Shown here: in pieces, positions 28,221 to 36,992 of the stretch | Position numbering within the stretch: position 1 is the stretch's first letter | How the letters are laid out: each line of letters starts with the position of its first letter | Assembly (NCBI RefSeq): GCF_026991495.1 | Contig: NZ_JALXBJ010000040.1 | Coordinates: 1 to 61,399 of the forward strand | Reading direction: 5' to 3' | Source of the DNA: Thermococcus sp. | GTDB taxonomy: Archaea; Methanobacteriota_B; Thermococci; Thermococcales; Thermococcaceae | Length of the DNA: 61,399 nt | The notes under the pieces: generated by a model | The model's input: the letters and a program-made list of their open reading frames with translations, nothing else | The model's database searches: none | Told to the model about the DNA's origin: nothing | Program-made: the position numbers and the translations under genes

Positions 28221-29270
28221 ATGAGGGAGGCCATGTACTGGGAGCCCTTGGGGGACGGGAGGGTTCGCTGTAAGCTCTGTCCCCTCAACTGCATCATCAA
28301 CGAGGGCCAGAGGGGCTCCTGCAGGGTCAGGAAGAACATCGGCGGCAAGCTCTACACCCTCAACTACGGCAAAGTCTCGGCCATTGGGACCGACCCGGTC
28401 GAGAAAAAGCCCCTCTTCCACTTCTGGCCGGGTTCCTGCGCCCTCTCGATAAGCACCGTGGGCTGCAACATGCACTGCAAGCACTGCCAGAATTGGGAGA
28501 TAAGCCAGTCGGATGAGAGCTTCCCCTACCTCCACGACATGACGCCGGAGATGGTTGTGGAGATCGCAAAGCGCTACTCCTGCGAGAGCATAGCCTACAC
28601 CTACAACGAGCCGGTAATCTGGTACGAGTTCGTCCTCGACACTGCGAAGCTCGCTAAGAGGGAGGGCCTCTACAACCTTCTCATAACCAACGGCTACATA
28701 AACGAAGAGCCCTTCCGGGAGCTCGCGCCCTACATCGACGCCATGAACATCGACATAAAGGCCTTTGATGATAAATTTTACATGAAGATAGCGAGCGTCC
28801 CGAGCGGGGAGCCGAGCAGGAGGACCGCGGTGATAGCGAAGAAGGACTACGGGATTCACGTCGAGCTGACCTACCTGATAATCCCGACCCTCAACGATAG
28901 GGAAGAAGAAATCCGCGCCTTCGCCCGCTGGGTGTTAGAAAACCTCGGCGACGACACGCCGGTGCACTTCTCGCGCTTCTTCCCCCACTACAAGCTCACC
29001 CACCTCCCGCCGACCCCAGTGGAAACGATAGACATGGCTTACAGGGCCGCGAGGGAAGAGGGCCTGAAGTTCGTCTACGTTGGGAACGTTCCAGGTCATC
29101 CCGGCGAGAACACCTACTGCCCGAACTGCGGCAGGCCGGTGATAGTAAGGCAGGGTTTTGAGGTACTTGAATACCACATCACAGAGGACGGAAGGTGCGA
29201 GTACTGCGGTGAGAAGATCCCCATCGTTGGGACGTACAGGGGAAAGAGGTACCCCGGGATGTGGTGGTAG
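28221..29270 (+). CDS. amrS: AmmeMemoRadiSam-system radical SAM enzyme
   Basis: The protein of about 349 residues is a radical SAM enzyme formerly annotated as a pyruvate-formate-lyase activator. The iron-sulfur motif is CNMHCKHC, preceded by CKLCPLNC, and the C-terminus has a zinc-ribbon-like pair CPNCGRP and CEYCGEKIP. The start at 28221 follows GGTGAGACC. The AmrA and AmrB partners are not next to it. Function of the system is not established. The next gene starts directly after its stop. Confidence 0.92.
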   Translation: MREAMYWEPLGDGRVRCKLCPLNCIINEGQRGSCRVRKNIGGKLYTLNYGKVSAIGTDPVEKKPLFHFWPGSCALSISTVGCNMHCKHCQNWEISQSDESFPYLHDMTPEMVVEIAKRYSCESIAYTYNEPVIWYEFVLDTAKLAKREGLYNLLITNGYINEEPFRELAPYIDAMNIDIKAFDDKFYMKIASVPSGEPSRRTAVIAKKDYGIHVELTYLIIPTLNDREEEIRAFARWVLENLGDDTPVHFSRFFPHYKLTHLPPTPVETIDMAYRAAREEGLKFVYVGNVPGHPGENTYCPNCGRPVIVRQGFEVLEYHITEDGRCEYCGEKIPIVGTYRGKRYPGMWW

Positions 29271-30041
29271 GTGAGGGCGATCTTCTACGTTGAGGTCCTC
29301 GGCAGAACCCGCTGGGACGTGAAGGAGGAGGTGGAGAGAATAGTAAGCTACCTCAAGTGGAGGAACCTGAGGCCGAGGGAGGTTGGGGAGACCATAGAGG
29401 ACGAGTCAATGGCGCCGGCGAAGTTCTCCGCGTACGTAGAAGCCGAACTCAGCGGCAGCCTCGGAGATCTCCTGAACGCTGCGGTTGATCTCTCGCCCAC
29501 GATGGTTGAGGTTCTCTCACCGTCCAAGCTTGAGATCCCGGCTGGAGAGCTCTCGGGGATCCTTAGGGGAGTGGCTGAAAGGGTAAGGGGGCTGATGAGG
29601 GAGCTCGGCTTCTCCCCCCTGATTCAGGACATACCAGACCTGCCAACGCCGGCAGTCGGCTTCGATGAGGATGAGCTCTGGGATCTCGTATACCAAGACA
29701 GGAAGCTGCTCGTCAGGATGGGCTTGGATGTACCGGGGTCAGAGGAGATGGAGCGGGCCCTCGTGAAGCTGCTCGCTATAGACGGCTGCGGTGTAAACTC
29801 CATAAGCCGGAGCGAGGGGGGTCTGACACTGGAAGTCATCGGTTCCTTCGAGTCCGTGCTCGGCTTCATCTCCAAGTATCCTCCAGCGGAGTTCGAGGTT
29901 CTTGAGCCGGCGGCTGTTGAGCTTACAGCCTACGAGCTCCAGAACGCGATGAGCGACCTGGGCGGCTTCCTCAGGGGGGTCAGGCAGAGGGACATCTTGG
30001 GTGAGGCCTATGAGAGCGACGCTTTCTCCTTTAAGCTCTGA
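29271..30041 (+). CDS. Hypothetical protein, 256 residues
   Basis: I do not recognise a family. The GTG start touches the TAG stop of amrS, so translation is coupled. Two similar-looking halves each contain a small alpha/beta unit: IFYVEVLGRTRWDVKEEVER then FSAYVEAELSGSLGDLLNA, and later GGLTLEVIGSFESVLGF. It is acidic, has no signal peptide or membrane segment, and is probably cytoplasmic. The strong S-layer promoter follows within 20 bases of its stop. Confidence 0.75.
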   Translation: MRAIFYVEVLGRTRWDVKEEVERIVSYLKWRNLRPREVGETIEDESMAPAKFSAYVEAELSGSLGDLLNAAVDLSPTMVEVLSPSKLEIPAGELSGILRGVAERVRGLMRELGFSPLIQDIPDLPTPAVGFDEDELWDLVYQDRKLLVRMGLDVPGSEEMERALVKLLAIDGCGVNSISRSEGGLTLEVIGSFESVLGFISKYPPAEFEVLEPAAVELTAYELQNAMSDLGGFLRGVRQRDILGEAYESDAFSFKL

Positions 30042-30046
30042 ACGTC

Positions 30047-30058
30047 GAAAAGTATATA
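30047..30058 (+). promoter_or_regulatory. S-layer gene promoter
   Basis: GAAAAGTATATA is a near-ideal BRE/TATA combination about 50 bases before the ATG. It predicts a leader of about 20-25 bases carrying GGAGGG as ribosome site. A strong promoter is expected for the main cell-envelope protein. Confidence 0.7.
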
Positions 30059-30104
30059 GAGGTGGAGGCGGAAGGGAGAGTAGTAAGCAACGGAGGGTAT
30101 ACTC

Positions 30105-31979
30105 ATGAGAATTGGGGGAGTAATCAAGCTTTCGGCTCTGATCTTTGGGTTCCTCGTGCTTACGTCCATAGGAGCCTCGGCAGTGCCTTCCTACATAGTC
30201 CCAAGTGGCCTCCACGACATAAGCGAAGTTCCAAGGAGCTTTTTCGTCTCTCCGGACGGCAGTCCAAACGTTAAAATAGTCGTTGGCAGCTTTTCAAGCG
30301 CGAACGATGTTGCCAGCGCGGCCGATATAGCGGCTGCCCTCGGCAGCATCCTCTACCGGGAGGAAGAGGCTAAAGACATATCCGTCAGGCTGAGGAAAGC
30401 CGGGGACACAAGCGTTGTCTTCAGGCAGGTCATCTACCGCTACGACTACGACACCATGACCTCCGACCACAACCTCCCGTACAACGGCGGCCTCGTTGGT
30501 TGGGCCCGCTCCTACGATGAGCTTCCGGCCAACTACTGGTACAACGGCGTCAAATACACGGGCAACTACAGCACCTGGGCCAAATCCTTCCACGTTTCGC
30601 TCAGGGTCAAGAACGGGGACTCCGTGAACGGGAACTCCCTCTACGGATGGGACATAGAGGTCAAGGGGCTGTCCCTTCTCCCGCGCGACCCGGCAAACTG
30701 GAACGGGACGGCACCCCCCAAGAAGGCCGACATCGGCATACCCCCCAGGGGGATTGAGGTGTCCGTTGATTACAGGCTCTACAACTACACCGTCACCTAC
30801 GAAAAGACCGTGAGAGAGGCCTACTCTGAGTGGGGTGTTCCTGCTGAGAGGGAAGTTGTCAACGAGACGAGGATAGGGAACCTCGTTGACGTTCTCGTCG
30901 ACACCGGCGGCAACTCCAGCATAAACTCCGTTGTGAGCCCCGGCGTCCAGGCGGGGGACGAGTTCACCCTCCTTAGAACGAAGTACCACGTCTTCTCAGT
31001 CGGCCTCAACAACTTCACCGCCGGCGAAGTCCTCGGAACGGGCTGGTTCGCCCAGAACGAGACCAAGCTCCTCGGGGACAGGTGGAAGATAACCCTCATA
31101 GGTGCGGATCCCCTGGAGCAGAAGGCCATAGTCACGGTCGTCGACTCCAAGACCGGTGAGCTCTACGGGCCCGCGGTTTTGGAGCTCGGCCAGCCCGAGG
31201 ATGTAGTCGTCAGCGGCGATACCGTCGTGCTTCAGCTCAAGCTCGACGCCATATCAGAGAACCTGATACTCGGCAAGATAGCCCAGATAAGCGGCTACTC
31301 CAACATAAGAACCTACGCCAGCGGTGGGGAGGTGAGCTACGGCAACCAGGAGTGGTACATAACCGTTGACTCGGATGGGCAGTACATAAAGTCCATCGGC
31401 CTAACCAACGCCAACGAACTCGTGGGCAACCCCTTGGGAATACTCGGGGTCTACACCTTCAACTACTCCTTTGAGATGCGCTCCCTAAACGAGAGGGACG
31501 TTGACTACGACATAAACCAGGACGGAAACGTAACTGACACGAGCTTCGTCGTTGCAAACGCCGCCATCACAATAACCGAGAACGCCCCGGTGATCCACGA
31601 GGTGAGCGTCCCAGTGGGCGGGACTGTACCGGGAACGGACTACGTGATCGAGGGCGTTGAAGGGGTTAAGAGGATAATAATCCACACCCCAACCGAACCC
31701 ATAGCCATACTCGACAGGGAGGTCAACCTTGAGAACCCGACCTCCAACTACATCCTCGTGGGCTCCAGCGAGGACAACATCCTGACGGCCATGATATTCG
31801 GCCACTACCACCTGCCAGCCGACTTCAGGGTCTGGTTCGGCAACTACCCCGTCCTCGGTTACATACCGAAGTGTAGCCTGCTGAAGGGCAAGGGGGTCAT
31901 AATAGTTGCCGGTTCAAGCCCAGAGGTAACGAGGAAGGCTGCAGTGATCCTGATGCGCTACATAGCCGGCCTCTCCTGA
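30105..31979 (+). CDS. S-layer glycoprotein
   Basis: The 624-residue protein is the Thermococcales S-layer protein. An N-terminal signal peptide (IKLSALIFGFLVLTSIGASA) is followed by PSYIVPSGLHDISEVPRSFF and the domain IVVGSFSSANDVASAADIA typical of archaeal S-layer N-domains. Many N-x-S/T sites suggest glycosylation. The C-terminal IIVAGSSPEVTRKAAVILM resembles the family's C-domain, which repeats the N-domain fold. No C-terminal membrane anchor is present; the protein probably holds to the cell by lattice and lipid contacts. Confidence 0.93.
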   Translation: MRIGGVIKLSALIFGFLVLTSIGASAVPSYIVPSGLHDISEVPRSFFVSPDGSPNVKIVVGSFSSANDVASAADIAAALGSILYREEEAKDISVRLRKAGDTSVVFRQVIYRYDYDTMTSDHNLPYNGGLVGWARSYDELPANYWYNGVKYTGNYSTWAKSFHVSLRVKNGDSVNGNSLYGWDIEVKGLSLLPRDPANWNGTAPPKKADIGIPPRGIEVSVDYRLYNYTVTYEKTVREAYSEWGVPAEREVVNETRIGNLVDVLVDTGGNSSINSVVSPGVQAGDEFTLLRTKYHVFSVGLNNFTAGEVLGTGWFAQNETKLLGDRWKITLIGADPLEQKAIVTVVDSKTGELYGPAVLELGQPEDVVVSGDTVVLQLKLDAISENLILGKIAQISGYSNIRTYASGGEVSYGNQEWYITVDSDGQYIKSIGLTNANELVGNPLGILGVYTFNYSFEMRSLNERDVDYDINQDGNVTDTSFVVANAAITITENAPVIHEVSVPVGGTVPGTDYVIEGVEGVKRIIIHTPTEPIAILDREVNLENPTSNYILVGSSEDNILTAMIFGHYHLPADFRVWFGNYPVLGYIPKCSLLKGKGVIIVAGSSPEVTRKAAVILMRYIAGLS

Positions 31980-32001
31980 TTTCATTTTTGGTGGGGTGCG
32001 G

Positions 32002-32640
32002 ATGAGGCGAAAGCTCCTGGCCCTCCTCTTTATTCTCCTCCTCATCCCGCCTTACGTTTTGTACTCATGGTACTCCTCATACACGGCCCTTTTCACAAAA
32101 AAACCCGTTTCTGAGGTCTTCGTTAAGGGGCCCGCCGGGACGGTGGTGGTGGAGGGCTATAGAGACGATCCCCTGAGGGAGCTCAACCTGACAGTCTACC
32201 ATGTCTACGACAGGGTCATCATAGTCCCAGGTAGCGACGCGGTGAAATCCTACTGCGACAGGACTGGGAAGTGCCAGTACCTCCTGATGGCGGTCTCCGA
32301 GGTTTCCTGCACCGTGGGAAAGGTTCTCGGCGCCCATTACTACGAGATCTCCAGGGAAGCCGGCCACAACTCCTCCCGGGCTAAGATGATCGCCTTCGAA
32401 AGGGTCTCAAAGAGCGTTTCAACCCTCTGGCTCTCCCTGGGCTTTAAGCTCTCGCTCGGGAGGGGAAGCGCTGGGAACGGAAGGGTTCTGGTCGTCATAT
32501 TCAGGGGTCCCTTGGACGGGGCTGAGGAAAACAGGATATACTCACCGAGGATGGGGGTTCTCGTCTTTGAGGGGAGGAGTTACAGGGATCTATACAACGA
32601 GGCCCTAATCTTTGGGGCCCTGACTGGAATAAAATGTTGA
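32002..32640 (+). CDS. Membrane-anchored hypothetical protein
   Basis: The 212-residue protein has a positively charged start, MRRKLLALLFILLLIPPYVL, that reads as a membrane anchor or uncleaved signal. The rest is outside, with a Cys pair in YCDRTGKCQY and N-glycosylation sites. The ATG at 32002 follows GGTGGGGTG. It starts 22 bases after the S-layer gene and may ride on that strong transcript, but I do not recognise its family. Its role in the envelope is inferred from location only. Confidence 0.72.
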   Translation: MRRKLLALLFILLLIPPYVLYSWYSSYTALFTKKPVSEVFVKGPAGTVVVEGYRDDPLRELNLTVYHVYDRVIIVPGSDAVKSYCDRTGKCQYLLMAVSEVSCTVGKVLGAHYYEISREAGHNSSRAKMIAFERVSKSVSTLWLSLGFKLSLGRGSAGNGRVLVVIFRGPLDGAEENRIYSPRMGVLVFEGRSYRDLYNEALIFGALTGIKC

Positions 32641-32645
32641 GGGGG

Positions 32646-33221
32646 CTACCACTCCTCCTCTTCCTCTATGAGGCTGTACTTCTCCAGCTCCCGAATTAGC
32701 TTCTTGACGGCGTCCCATGCGTCGCTTTCACTCTTTGCACCGGAGCAGACGATCTTTCCGGAGGAGAAGAGGAGTATGACGGCCTTGGGCTGCTTCACGC
32801 GGTAGATGACACCGGGGAACTGCTCGGGCTCGTACTCGCAGTTCGGCAGGCTCAGGGCGACCGCATCGAGGTTGAACTCCATCCCTATGTCGCCGCTGAA
32901 GACCATGTTCTGGATGTCTATCTTGGGCGGTTTGGTGAACTTCGTCCCGACCTTCCTCTTGAGCATCTCGGTGAGCTTGCTAACCGCGTTCTCGATGTCC
33001 TCAACGCTCTTGGCCCCCGTGACGACGAGCTTTCCGGAGCTGAATATAAGCAGGGCCACCTTCGGTTTCTCAAAGCGGCATATGATTCCCGGGAACTCCT
33101 CGGGGTTGTACTTGGAGTTTGGACATATCTCTATTACCTTCTCAAGGTTCAGCTGCGCAAAGAGATCCACAGAAGCGACTATGTTTTCTATTCTGAGCTT
33201 AACGTTGCTCATGTTGACCAA
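32646..33221 (-). CDS. tbp: TATA-box-binding protein
   Basis: The 191-residue general transcription factor has two direct repeats of the saddle fold: [20 protein letters not shown] with [19 protein letters not shown], then [20 protein letters not shown] with [19 protein letters not shown]. It ends in an acidic tail, EEEEEW. The TTG start at 33221 is supported by GGAGGTG six bases before it, and the known MV-MSN N-terminus of Thermococcales TBPs matches. The gene has its own TATA box, so it can control itself. Confidence 0.97.
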   Translation of the reverse strand: MVNMSNVKLRIENIVASVDLFAQLNLEKVIEICPNSKYNPEEFPGIICRFEKPKVALLIFSSGKLVVTGAKSVEDIENAVSKLTEMLKRKVGTKFTKPPKIDIQNMVFSGDIGMEFNLDAVALSLPNCEYEPEQFPGVIYRVKQPKAVILLFSSGKIVCSGAKSESDAWDAVKKLIRELEKYSLIEEEEEW

Positions 33222-33239
33222 GGCTTACACCTCCGGCGG

Positions 33240-33264
33240 TGGGTTTAAAAACCCTTTATAAATG
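33240..33264 (-). promoter_or_regulatory. Promoter of tbp
   Basis: On the minus strand TTTATAAAGGG is a consensus TATA box about 34 bases before the TTG start, giving a short leader. Next to it, downstream, GGGTTTTTAAACCC is a nearly perfect palindrome over the likely transcription start. Confidence 0.6.
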
Positions 33265-33349
33265 GGTTACACCACTTTTTAAGCTTTTAGGTCAAAATCC
33301 CCGTTCCCCTTCGAGCCGCCGCCCGCCACTAAAGGAAAAGGATAAAGGA

Positions 33350-34198
33350 TCAGTGGCTCTCCTGCTTCGAGGGGTAGGGCATGAACTCGACGGTTCCCCT
33401 CTGCTTTATCGGCTGCTTGTAGAGGTCCATGAGGGCGTAGACCTCCTTCGGGATGTCCGTGCTGACGTGGAGTCCGAGCTCCTTCGCGTGCTCGTACGTT
33501 ATCGGGTAGTCGTGGGTCCACCTGCCCTCGGTCAGTATCTCCGAGAGCTCCTTGGCTTTCTCCTCGCTGTACCTGCCCTTGAGGAGGTTGTAAAGGAGCT
33601 CCTGCACCTGTTTTATTGCCTTTTCCGCGACGTCCGCAAGGATAAGGGTCTGATCGTCCACCTTCTCCGGGCCCTTCTTCTCCACGGCCTTCACAATGCT
33701 CGGGGCGGGGTACTGGCCGAGCTGGGGGTCAACGGGGCCGAGCACCGCATGGGGATCCATGATTATCTTGTCCGCGGCGAGCGCTATTAAGGTGCCGCCG
33801 CTCATGGCGTAGTGCGGCACTATGACCCTCGTCTCCGCGGGGTGATCCCTCAGGGCTTTGGCTATTTGGGTCGCGGCGAGCACGAGCCCTCCTGGTGTGT
33901 GGATTATCAGGTCAATGGGCTTATCCTTAGGGGCGCTCCTGATGGCCCTCAGAACCTCCTCGCTGTCCTCGATGCTTATGAACTTGTAGACTGGTATTCC
34001 GAAGAGGCCTATGCTCTCCTGCCTGTGTATCATGGTTATTACCGTTGAGTTCCTCTTCCTCGAAAGGGCCTCCATGATCTTGGCCCTCGCGATCTGAAGC
34101 TGCCTGTACTGCATCTGCGGCCAAAGCGGCAGGAACAGCAGGTAGAGGAAGAACAGCCACCAGATCAGCGACCCCATCGAAACTCCCGCCGGGTTCAT
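33350..34198 (-). CDS. Membrane-anchored ClpP-class serine protease (SDH proteinase family)
   Basis: The 282-residue protein has an N-terminal membrane segment (GSLIWWLFFLYLLFLPLWP) followed by a Clp/crotonase-fold protease domain. IDLIIHTPGGLVLAATQIA is the oxyanion region, and HYAMSGGTLIALAADKI holds the probable nucleophile Ser. The family includes archaeal SppA-like and serine-dehydrogenase proteinases acting at the membrane. The start at 34198 is set by GGAGGTGGTGTC; open codons upstream to 34549 are antisense to another gene. Confidence 0.88.
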   Translation of the reverse strand: MNPAGVSMGSLIWWLFFLYLLFLPLWPQMQYRQLQIARAKIMEALSRKRNSTVITMIHRQESIGLFGIPVYKFISIEDSEEVLRAIRSAPKDKPIDLIIHTPGGLVLAATQIAKALRDHPAETRVIVPHYAMSGGTLIALAADKIIMDPHAVLGPVDPQLGQYPAPSIVKAVEKKGPEKVDDQTLILADVAEKAIKQVQELLYNLLKGRYSEEKAKELSEILTEGRWTHDYPITYEHAKELGLHVSTDIPKEVYALMDLYKQPIKQRGTVEFMPYPSKQESH

Positions 34199-34307
34199 GA
34201 CACCACCTCCAGTTCTTATCCCGGCCTCCTCCCCCTTCCCCAGGGGGATAAAGCCCTTAGCCTCCCAACCTTTAAAAGGCCTTCCCTCAACTTCCGCCGG
34301 TGGGAGG

Positions 34308-34727
34308 ATGAGAAACACGATAGTGCTCGTGAGGGCCGACAGCTTCCACAAGGCGAGTACAGCCCTATCAGACCTCGTGAGATACGGGGGGATGGAGATC
34401 AGGGGTGACCCGAGGATAATACCGCCCTCCCTGTCTGAGTGGGCCTTTGAGAGTATAAGCGGGGAGAGGCCGAAGAAGAAGTTCAGGGCCCACGTGGTGG
34501 CGCAGGTAGACCTTCCACCTAAGAAGGCCATAGGCAGACTTATGGACATTCATCCCCCTGCTCACGTCCTCGTAATCCCGCCTGGCACCGAGGCCTGGGA
34601 GGAGCTGCTGCGCCGCTGGAGGACGTTCGAGAAGCTCCGCGGATTTCACCCGCCAAAGAGGACGAAGGTAGGGGAGCTGGGTAAAAGGCGCGAGAGGGGA
34701 AAAAGAGAGAGCCCAGAGAAGTTTTAA
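34308..34727 (+). CDS. DUF356-like hypothetical protein
   Basis: The 139-residue protein begins MRNTIVLVRADSFHKA and contains GGMEIRGDPRIIPPSLSEWA and DIHPPAHVLVIPPG, a layout I associate with DUF356, an archaeal family of unknown role. The end is very basic (KRTKVGELGKRRERGKR), suggesting nucleic-acid contact. The ATG follows GGTGGGAGG. It diverges from the protease gene. Confidence 0.72.
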   Translation: MRNTIVLVRADSFHKASTALSDLVRYGGMEIRGDPRIIPPSLSEWAFESISGERPKKKFRAHVVAQVDLPPKKAIGRLMDIHPPAHVLVIPPGTEAWEELLRRWRTFEKLRGFHPPKRTKVGELGKRRERGKRESPEKF

Positions 34728-34890
34728 GTTCTCTTTTCTGGCTGCATTTTTCAAGTCCCCCTCAAGGGCTGCGGCCCTTTCAATCTCATTCGGTCTTTAA
34801 ATTTCCTGTTTCCTCGAGTCCATTGGCGCGCTCCTCACAATACCCCCATAACCTCCCGCAAGCAAAGGTTGATGGGGAGAATCTGAACCC

Positions 34891-35430
34891 TCACTTTTTC
34901 CGCTTCTTGATCCTGATGTTGGCTATCTCCCCTAAGGTCGGCTCGTAGTCCCTCGGGATGGTCTTCCTGCCCTCCAACGGCTCCTCTCCACCGCTTTCTA
35001 TCAGCTTTATCCCGAAGTACCTCTCGAGCTTTCTGGCCTCCTTTATCGTAGGCTCGCGGTAGCCGTGGGATATGGAGCGTAGGTCGTTGACCGACAGCCC
35101 GACCTCGTGCGAGAGCTCCTCGTAGCTCTTCCCGCTCCTCTGTATGGCCCTGTAAACCCTTTCGGCGTAGTCTTCGACGATCTCCTCTGTATAAAGCGGC
35201 CTTTCGCGCCTTGGTTTAGGCTCCCGCTTTGGCCTTGGGCTCGGCCTTGGAACCCTCCTCGGTTCCCTGCCGGTCGGCATTATGCTGAAGGTTCCCGGTT
35301 TCTTCTTTCCGTATTTCTCATAACAGCGATCGCAGACGAGAAGTTCCGTCCCCTCGATCCTTATCCTGTGTCCCGGGCCCTTTATCGGCGCCCCGCATAT
35401 CTCGCAGTACCTGGGCTTCTTCTTCCCCAT
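34891..35430 (-). CDS. mbf1: Archaeal multiprotein-bridging factor 1 (Zn-ribbon plus HTH)
   Basis: The 179-residue protein pairs an N-terminal zinc ribbon (CEICGAP, CDRCYEKYG) with a Pro/Arg-rich linker and a C-terminal helix-turn-helix (AIQRSGKSYEELSHEVGLSVNDLRSISHG). This is the aMBF1 arrangement; the family links transcription factors and in archaea also binds the small ribosomal subunit. The start at 35430 follows GGTGGTGGAA. Confidence 0.93.
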   Translation of the reverse strand: MGKKKPRYCEICGAPIKGPGHRIRIEGTELLVCDRCYEKYGKKKPGTFSIMPTGREPRRVPRPSPRPKREPKPRRERPLYTEEIVEDYAERVYRAIQRSGKSYEELSHEVGLSVNDLRSISHGYREPTIKEARKLERYFGIKLIESGGEEPLEGRKTIPRDYEPTLGEIANIRIKKRKK

Positions 35431-35498
35431 TTCCACCACCACTCGGCTGATTATCTTAAGGGCGAGGCTTTTTAAACTCCACGATCAGTCCCATACCG

Positions 35499-36002
35499 AT
35501 GAGCGGGGTCAGGATCGAGAGGCTTAAGGGCCTCGACCAGGAGACTCTTGAGAAGCTAGTGGAGATCTACATGCGCGGTTACGAGGGTATGCGCGAGTAC
35601 GGCGGCGAGGGAGAGGGCTACGCCAAGCGCTATCTCCGGTGGTGCTGGAACAAAGCCAAAGACGGCTTCTTCGTGGCAAAGGCCGGGGAGGAGATAGTCG
35701 GCTTCATAGTCTGCGACCGCGACTGGTACAGCAGGTACGAGGGCAGGATCGTTGGGGCCATCCACGAGTTCGTCGTTGACAAGAAGTTCCAGGGGCACGG
35801 AATTGGCCACATGCTCATGGGGAAGTGCCTCGAATACTTGGGAAAATACAACGACAGGATAGAGCTCTGGGTTGGGGAGAAGAACTACAATGCCATGAGG
35901 TTCTACGAGGAGTACCTCTTCAGGCGGGCTAACAGGAGCGGCATCTGGGTGAGGATGGTGAGGGATCTGCGAAAAGATGATAAGGGTAGCCAGCAACTTT
36001 AG
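35499..36002 (+). CDS. GNAT-family N-acetyltransferase
   Basis: The 167-residue protein has the acetyl-CoA-binding fold: EEIVGFIVCDRDWYS and AIHEFVVDKKFQGHGIGHMLM, where QGHGIG is the pyrophosphate-binding loop, and NYNAMRFYEEYLFRRANRSG near the end. The substrate is unknown; protein N-termini or small amines are possible. No clear ribosome site is seen, and a TATA-like TTTTTAAA about 30 bases upstream suggests a nearly leaderless mRNA. Confidence 0.86.
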   Translation: MSGVRIERLKGLDQETLEKLVEIYMRGYEGMREYGGEGEGYAKRYLRWCWNKAKDGFFVAKAGEEIVGFIVCDRDWYSRYEGRIVGAIHEFVVDKKFQGHGIGHMLMGKCLEYLGKYNDRIELWVGEKNYNAMRFYEEYLFRRANRSGIWVRMVRDLRKDDKGSQQL

Positions 36003-36016
36003 TTGGGTGCAGAAAA

Positions 36017-36310
36017 ATGCCGTGCATAAAACCGGCCCAGCCGGAGAACGTGAAAGGGATAAACGAGGAGACCTTCATAAGGGAGGGGAAGGGAAAGCTC
36101 AAGGTCATGGTGGAGAGCGGCGACGAGACCATGGAAACCACCATGAACGGTTCCCTGAAGAGCGTTGAGGAGATTGCCGAGATGCTTGGAGTTGAAGCCA
36201 GGGACGGGAAGATAGAGGCCGTTGTTGACGGGGTCAAGGTCAGGATGGAGCGCGGGAAATTAGAGCTTGAGTTCGAGAGCGGGGACAGGATGAAAATAGA
36301 AAAGGCGTGA
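36017..36310 (+). CDS. Small hypothetical protein, 97 residues
   Basis: I recognise no family. The protein starts MPCIKPAQPENVKGINEE and is highly charged, with alternating strand-like pieces (GKLKVMVESGDETMETTMNG, KIEAVVDGVKVRMERGKLEL). This suggests a small beta-rich cytosolic domain. GGGTG precedes the ATG by a few bases. It begins 14 bases after the acetyltransferase and is probably co-transcribed. Confidence 0.75.
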   Translation: MPCIKPAQPENVKGINEETFIREGKGKLKVMVESGDETMETTMNGSLKSVEEIAEMLGVEARDGKIEAVVDGVKVRMERGKLELEFESGDRMKIEKA

Positions 36311-36311
36311 T

Positions 36312-36541
36312 ACTAAAACCCTCTCGATTTTCGTTCCTCGGCGTTCCAGTATTACCGCGCTTCCAAGGAGCTTAAAGTGGTGGCCTGTCGTCAGGACTAC
36401 CGCGTTGTATTTTCTTCTTTAAACTCAGGGGCGTTTCGGGCAATTCCGAGTAGCTTTGGTCATGCCCCGCGTTTTTCTTCCCCTTTAGAATCCCTCTGAG
36501 TTCCTCCTCGCTGGCCGGAACTTAACCTCAAGAACCTCCAT
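36312..36541 (-). pseudogene. Relic of a VapBC-like toxin-antitoxin locus
   Basis: Minus-strand translation in different frames gives pieces resembling a toxin-antitoxin pair. An ATG at 36541 starts MEVLEVKFRPA, continued after a frame change by ASEEELRGILKGKK, similar in style to antitoxins. Near the left end YNAVVLTTGHHFKLLG followed by SAVILE is very like the C-terminus of PIN-domain VapC toxins. Stops and frame changes separate them and most of the PIN core is missing, so no working protein is expected. Confidence 0.5.
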
Positions 36542-36586
36542 TATCTACCATTAAAAGGTTAGGAAGAAAAGATAAAGGCTTGCGCC

Positions 36587-36991
36587 TCACTTCAAAACCG
36601 GCCTGAACTTGTATGCGTAGAGGATTATGCCGTCCTCGTCGAACTCCCTGACCTTCCTCGTTACCATCTCGACCTCCATTCCGAAGTCTATCCCGTCCGG
36701 CTCGACGTCTGTGAGCTGTGCTAAGACGACAGGCCCCTCCTCGAGCTGAACCAAAGCGAGGGGGTAGGGCTTGTAGTACTCGAACCCGCTCGGCGGGTTC
36801 CTCACTATCGTCCAGCTTATCACCTTCCCCCTTCCGCTGAACTGGTAGTCCTCGACGTTTCTTGAGCCACAGACCGGGCAGACGGGCCTCTTCGGGAACA
36901 TAAGGTGGCCGTTCTCGCACTTCCCGCCTATGAGGGCGTACTTCTCACGGAAGTGCCTCCAGTGCCTGGCAACCTGCATCGGCTTCCCCAT
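36587..36991 (-). CDS. Zn-ribbon/OB-fold DUF35 protein, partner of thiolase and HMG-CoA synthase
   Basis: The 134-residue protein has a rubredoxin-like zinc ribbon (CENGHLMFPKRPVCPVCGS) and a C-terminal OB fold (GRGKVISWTIVRNPPSGF, ALVQLEEGPVVLAQLTDV). In archaea the DUF35 protein bridges thiolase and HMG-CoA synthase into one complex with a shared CoA site. Its gene starts one base after the thiolase stop, giving the operon order synthase, thiolase, DUF35. Confidence 0.94.
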   Translation of the reverse strand: MGKPMQVARHWRHFREKYALIGGKCENGHLMFPKRPVCPVCGSRNVEDYQFSGRGKVISWTIVRNPPSGFEYYKPYPLALVQLEEGPVVLAQLTDVEPDGIDFGMEVEMVTRKVREFDEDGIILYAYKFRPVLK

Positions 36992-36992
36992 T

